Assembly: GCA_016748015.1 (NCBI GenBank)
Contig: JAAOMT010000531.1
Span: 397,045 to 461,044 of the forward strand
Direction: 5' to 3'
Length of the DNA: 64,000 bases
Source: Geosiphon pyriformis
Taxonomy: Eukaryota > Glomeromycota > Glomeromycetes > Archaeosporales > Geosiphonaceae
Shown here: positions 62,642-64,000 of the stretch, one piece after another
Position numbering within the stretch: position 1 is the first letter of the stretch
Layout: every line of letters starts with the position of its first letter
Notes under the pieces: model-generated
Told to the model about the DNA's origin: nothing
Databases searched by the model: none
Seen by the model: the letters and a program-made list of their open reading frames with translations, nothing else
Translations under genes and position numbers: made by a program

Positions 62642-62980
62642 TCAAAGTTTTCTTATCTCGAGAAAAAAACTTTTACTTGGTGTAAACGATGGTTTTTGGG
62701 GCTTTTTTGCGATTTTATTACGATTATTATTTCCGATTGTTTCGCCATTGTTGCTTCCAACCGTATCACCATTGTTATTTCCAATCCTATTGCCATTATT
62801 GTTTCCAACGTTGCTTCCAACGTTTCCGTTGCCAAACCCATTCCCGTATCCGGCATTCTTATTTGTAATGACAATAGGATTTGAAATGACTGGAATCGGA
62901 GAGCCTTTTGAGAGGCTTAACAGAAATGAGAAAACGAAGAAAAGGAGGACTATAATAGATAGGGAAAGTGTATGGTACAT
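62642..62980 (-). CDS. Small predicted secreted Gly/Asn-repeat protein
   Basis: A 112-residue frame. The first 26 residues look like a signal peptide: short start, a hydrophobic core LSIIVLLFFVFSFLLSL, then SKG; a positively charged n-region is missing. The mature part has about four 8-residue repeats of the type (I/V)G(N/S)NNG(D/E/N)T, for example IGNNNGDT, VGSNNGET, IGNNNRNK, preceded by a GNGFGNGN turn-rich stretch. The tail is basic (KKPQKPSFTPSK). There are no cysteines. No enzyme domain is visible. It could be a cell-wall or apoplastic protein, or a secreted effector; nothing in the sequence decides. Bases repeat at 24-bp period, so the array grew by slippage. The opposite strand is also open, but only because of the repeat. 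Confidence 0.65.
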   Translation of the reverse strand: MYHTLSLSIIVLLFFVFSFLLSLSKGSPIPVISNPIVITNKNAGYGNGFGNGNVGSNVGNNNGNRIGNNNGDTVGSNNGETIGNNNRNKIAKKPQKPSFTPSKSFFLEIRKL

Positions 62981-63733
62981 TTCGCGCTTGAGTATTGATG
63001 TTGAAATTTACGATCTTGATTTTTTTTTACGAAAAATTATGAGTCGACGAAGATTTCAAATTTCTAGCTTATTTATAAATCTAATGGTTGATTTATTGTT
63101 AAGTTATTTTTTTTAAAAAATCAATAACCAAAAAAAAATTCAAGTTTTCACGTTATAATTAAATTGAATTATGCTGCAACAAGAATCATAATAACGATTT
63201 ATTCTTAAAAAATTTATTGAATTTTTTAATTATCTTTCTTGAAAATAGGATATCTTGACAGACCATTTTGTTTTAGAGTAGCTAATTCCCAATGAGAATG
63301 CTACTTATTCGTATGATCAAAGCACAATCGATACTACATGTATTTTTGTATTATACATGTATTTGAAAATACTTTCTCATAAATTTTACAGGAAATCCCT
63401 AATTTGTGAATAACTAAACTAGACCCTTTGCAATCAAAAAGGTTTAAAATCATACCATGATATTTAAATTGATAGATTCAAAAAAAAAATTACAATTATT
63501 TCACAAGAGATTTAAATTTTAAATGTTTTATCAATTTTTTATTGAGCGAGTCTAGGTGACAGTATTTTAAAATTTTAATTCTCCATGTTTGCCGTTTCTT
63601 GACTTCGAACAGATATTAAGACAAAAATTTCAATTCTAATTTTGAAGATTTATTGTAACTTTTAATTTCAAAAAAACTAAATCCGCATTATTTTCATAAT
63701 CACAATTAGTTTCGTCTTTCCTATACACAGCTC
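62981..63733. other. Intergenic region
   Basis: Upstream of the secreted-protein gene and downstream of the LRR fragment; AT-rich, nothing identified. Confidence 0.5.
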
Positions 63734-64000
63734 TCATTTCGTCACCCACCACTCCATCCAAACTTTGACATGTTGGCGATTATCAATTCTTCGATATGTT
63801 CCTTTGGTTTTCAACGCTTCTTCAATTGAAATCACGTCATAATTCGAACATTTCTCAATTTTTAGATATCTGAGTTTTTTACATTTACAAAGCACCATCA
63901 ACGAATCATCTTGTTTTCTATCATGAGCATCACGAGGAGGCAGCGAACATTCCGTAAAATAAAGATATTGAAGCGAATGATTTTGTGACATGAGACAATA
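63734..64000 (-). CDS. C-terminal part of a leucine-rich-repeat (F-box-like) protein, cut by the window edge
   Basis: The frame is open to the right edge, so the Met at 63991 is probably internal. It reads HSLQYLYFTECSLPP and then CKKLRYLKIEKCSNYDVISI, two leucine-rich repeats of the L-x-x-L-x-x-L-x-x-C type seen in cysteine-containing F-box LRR proteins, and ends in VWMEWWVTK. Such proteins select substrates for SCF ubiquitin ligases. The F-box, if present, lies outside the window. Family assignment is from the repeats only. Confidence 0.55.
   Translation of the reverse strand, partial: YCLMSQNHSLQYLYFTECSLPPRDAHDRKQDDSLMVLCKCKKLRYLKIEKCSNYDVISIEEALKTKGTYRRIDNRQHVKVWMEWWVTK

Noticed and set aside
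62653-63116. Plus-strand and second minus-strand frames over the Gly/Asn repeat
   Set aside because: Open only because of the 24-bp repeat; they lack the leader peptide and sensible composition.

Overview
This window is eukaryotic, strongly AT-rich and fungal in gene structure: many short spliceosomal introns (mostly 65-110 bp) with GT..AG borders. Its repertoire points to an arbuscular mycorrhizal fungus (Glomeromycotina, Rhizophagus-like): an expanded-family protein kinase with decayed copies, a MATH-BTB protein, a Sel1-repeat protein, a MATA_HMG-type HMG-box protein, an LRR fragment, and a retropepsin/dUTPase/RT element and a LINE whose domain order I recognise from Rhizophagus. The genus is inferred from family resemblance; no search was run. 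I saw no rRNA, convincing tRNA, CRISPR or bacterial-type feature.

Layout. 1-2760 (-): decayed Ty3/gypsy-like polyprotein (retropepsin, Cys-rich domain, dUTPase, start of RT) running off the left edge. 3397-3533: assembly gap. 3800-5750 (+): 5'-truncated non-LTR element with RNase H, zinc knuckle and A-rich tail. 6987-8894 (-): kinase gene; 10300-11550 (-): its decayed copy. 11.6-18.6 kb: gene-poor AT-rich DNA with a 40-bp tandem repeat. 18844-36592: the main feature, three paralogous full-length ABCB/MDR-type transporters (one +, two -), which I could splice exon by exon. The first gives 1319 aa and the third 1348 aa in intact frame; the middle one has a one-base shortfall in an A-run and breaks after NBD1. 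36.6-41.8 kb: intergenic, with a Tc1/mariner remnant near 40 kb. 41847-43218 (+): Sel1-repeat protein; 43769-44920 (-): MATH-BTB protein. 48495-49319 (+): HMG-box protein. 50095-51734 (+): two-domain CHR (chromate-type) transporter. 52.4 kb: second Tc1/mariner remnant. 52694-55408 (+): 16-exon Gfo/Idh/MocA oxidoreductase with one frame problem. 57.1-57.6 kb: kinase pseudogene. 62642-62980 (-): small predicted secreted Gly/Asn repeat protein. 63734-64000 (-): C-terminal part of an LRR protein cut by the right edge.

The genes do not form one pathway. The ABC trio is a local gene-family expansion for membrane export; the CHR transporter is a second, unrelated ion-transport gene. Kinase, BTB, Sel1, HMG and LRR genes are families that expand by duplication in these fungi, and the window shows their birth and death beside transposon debris.
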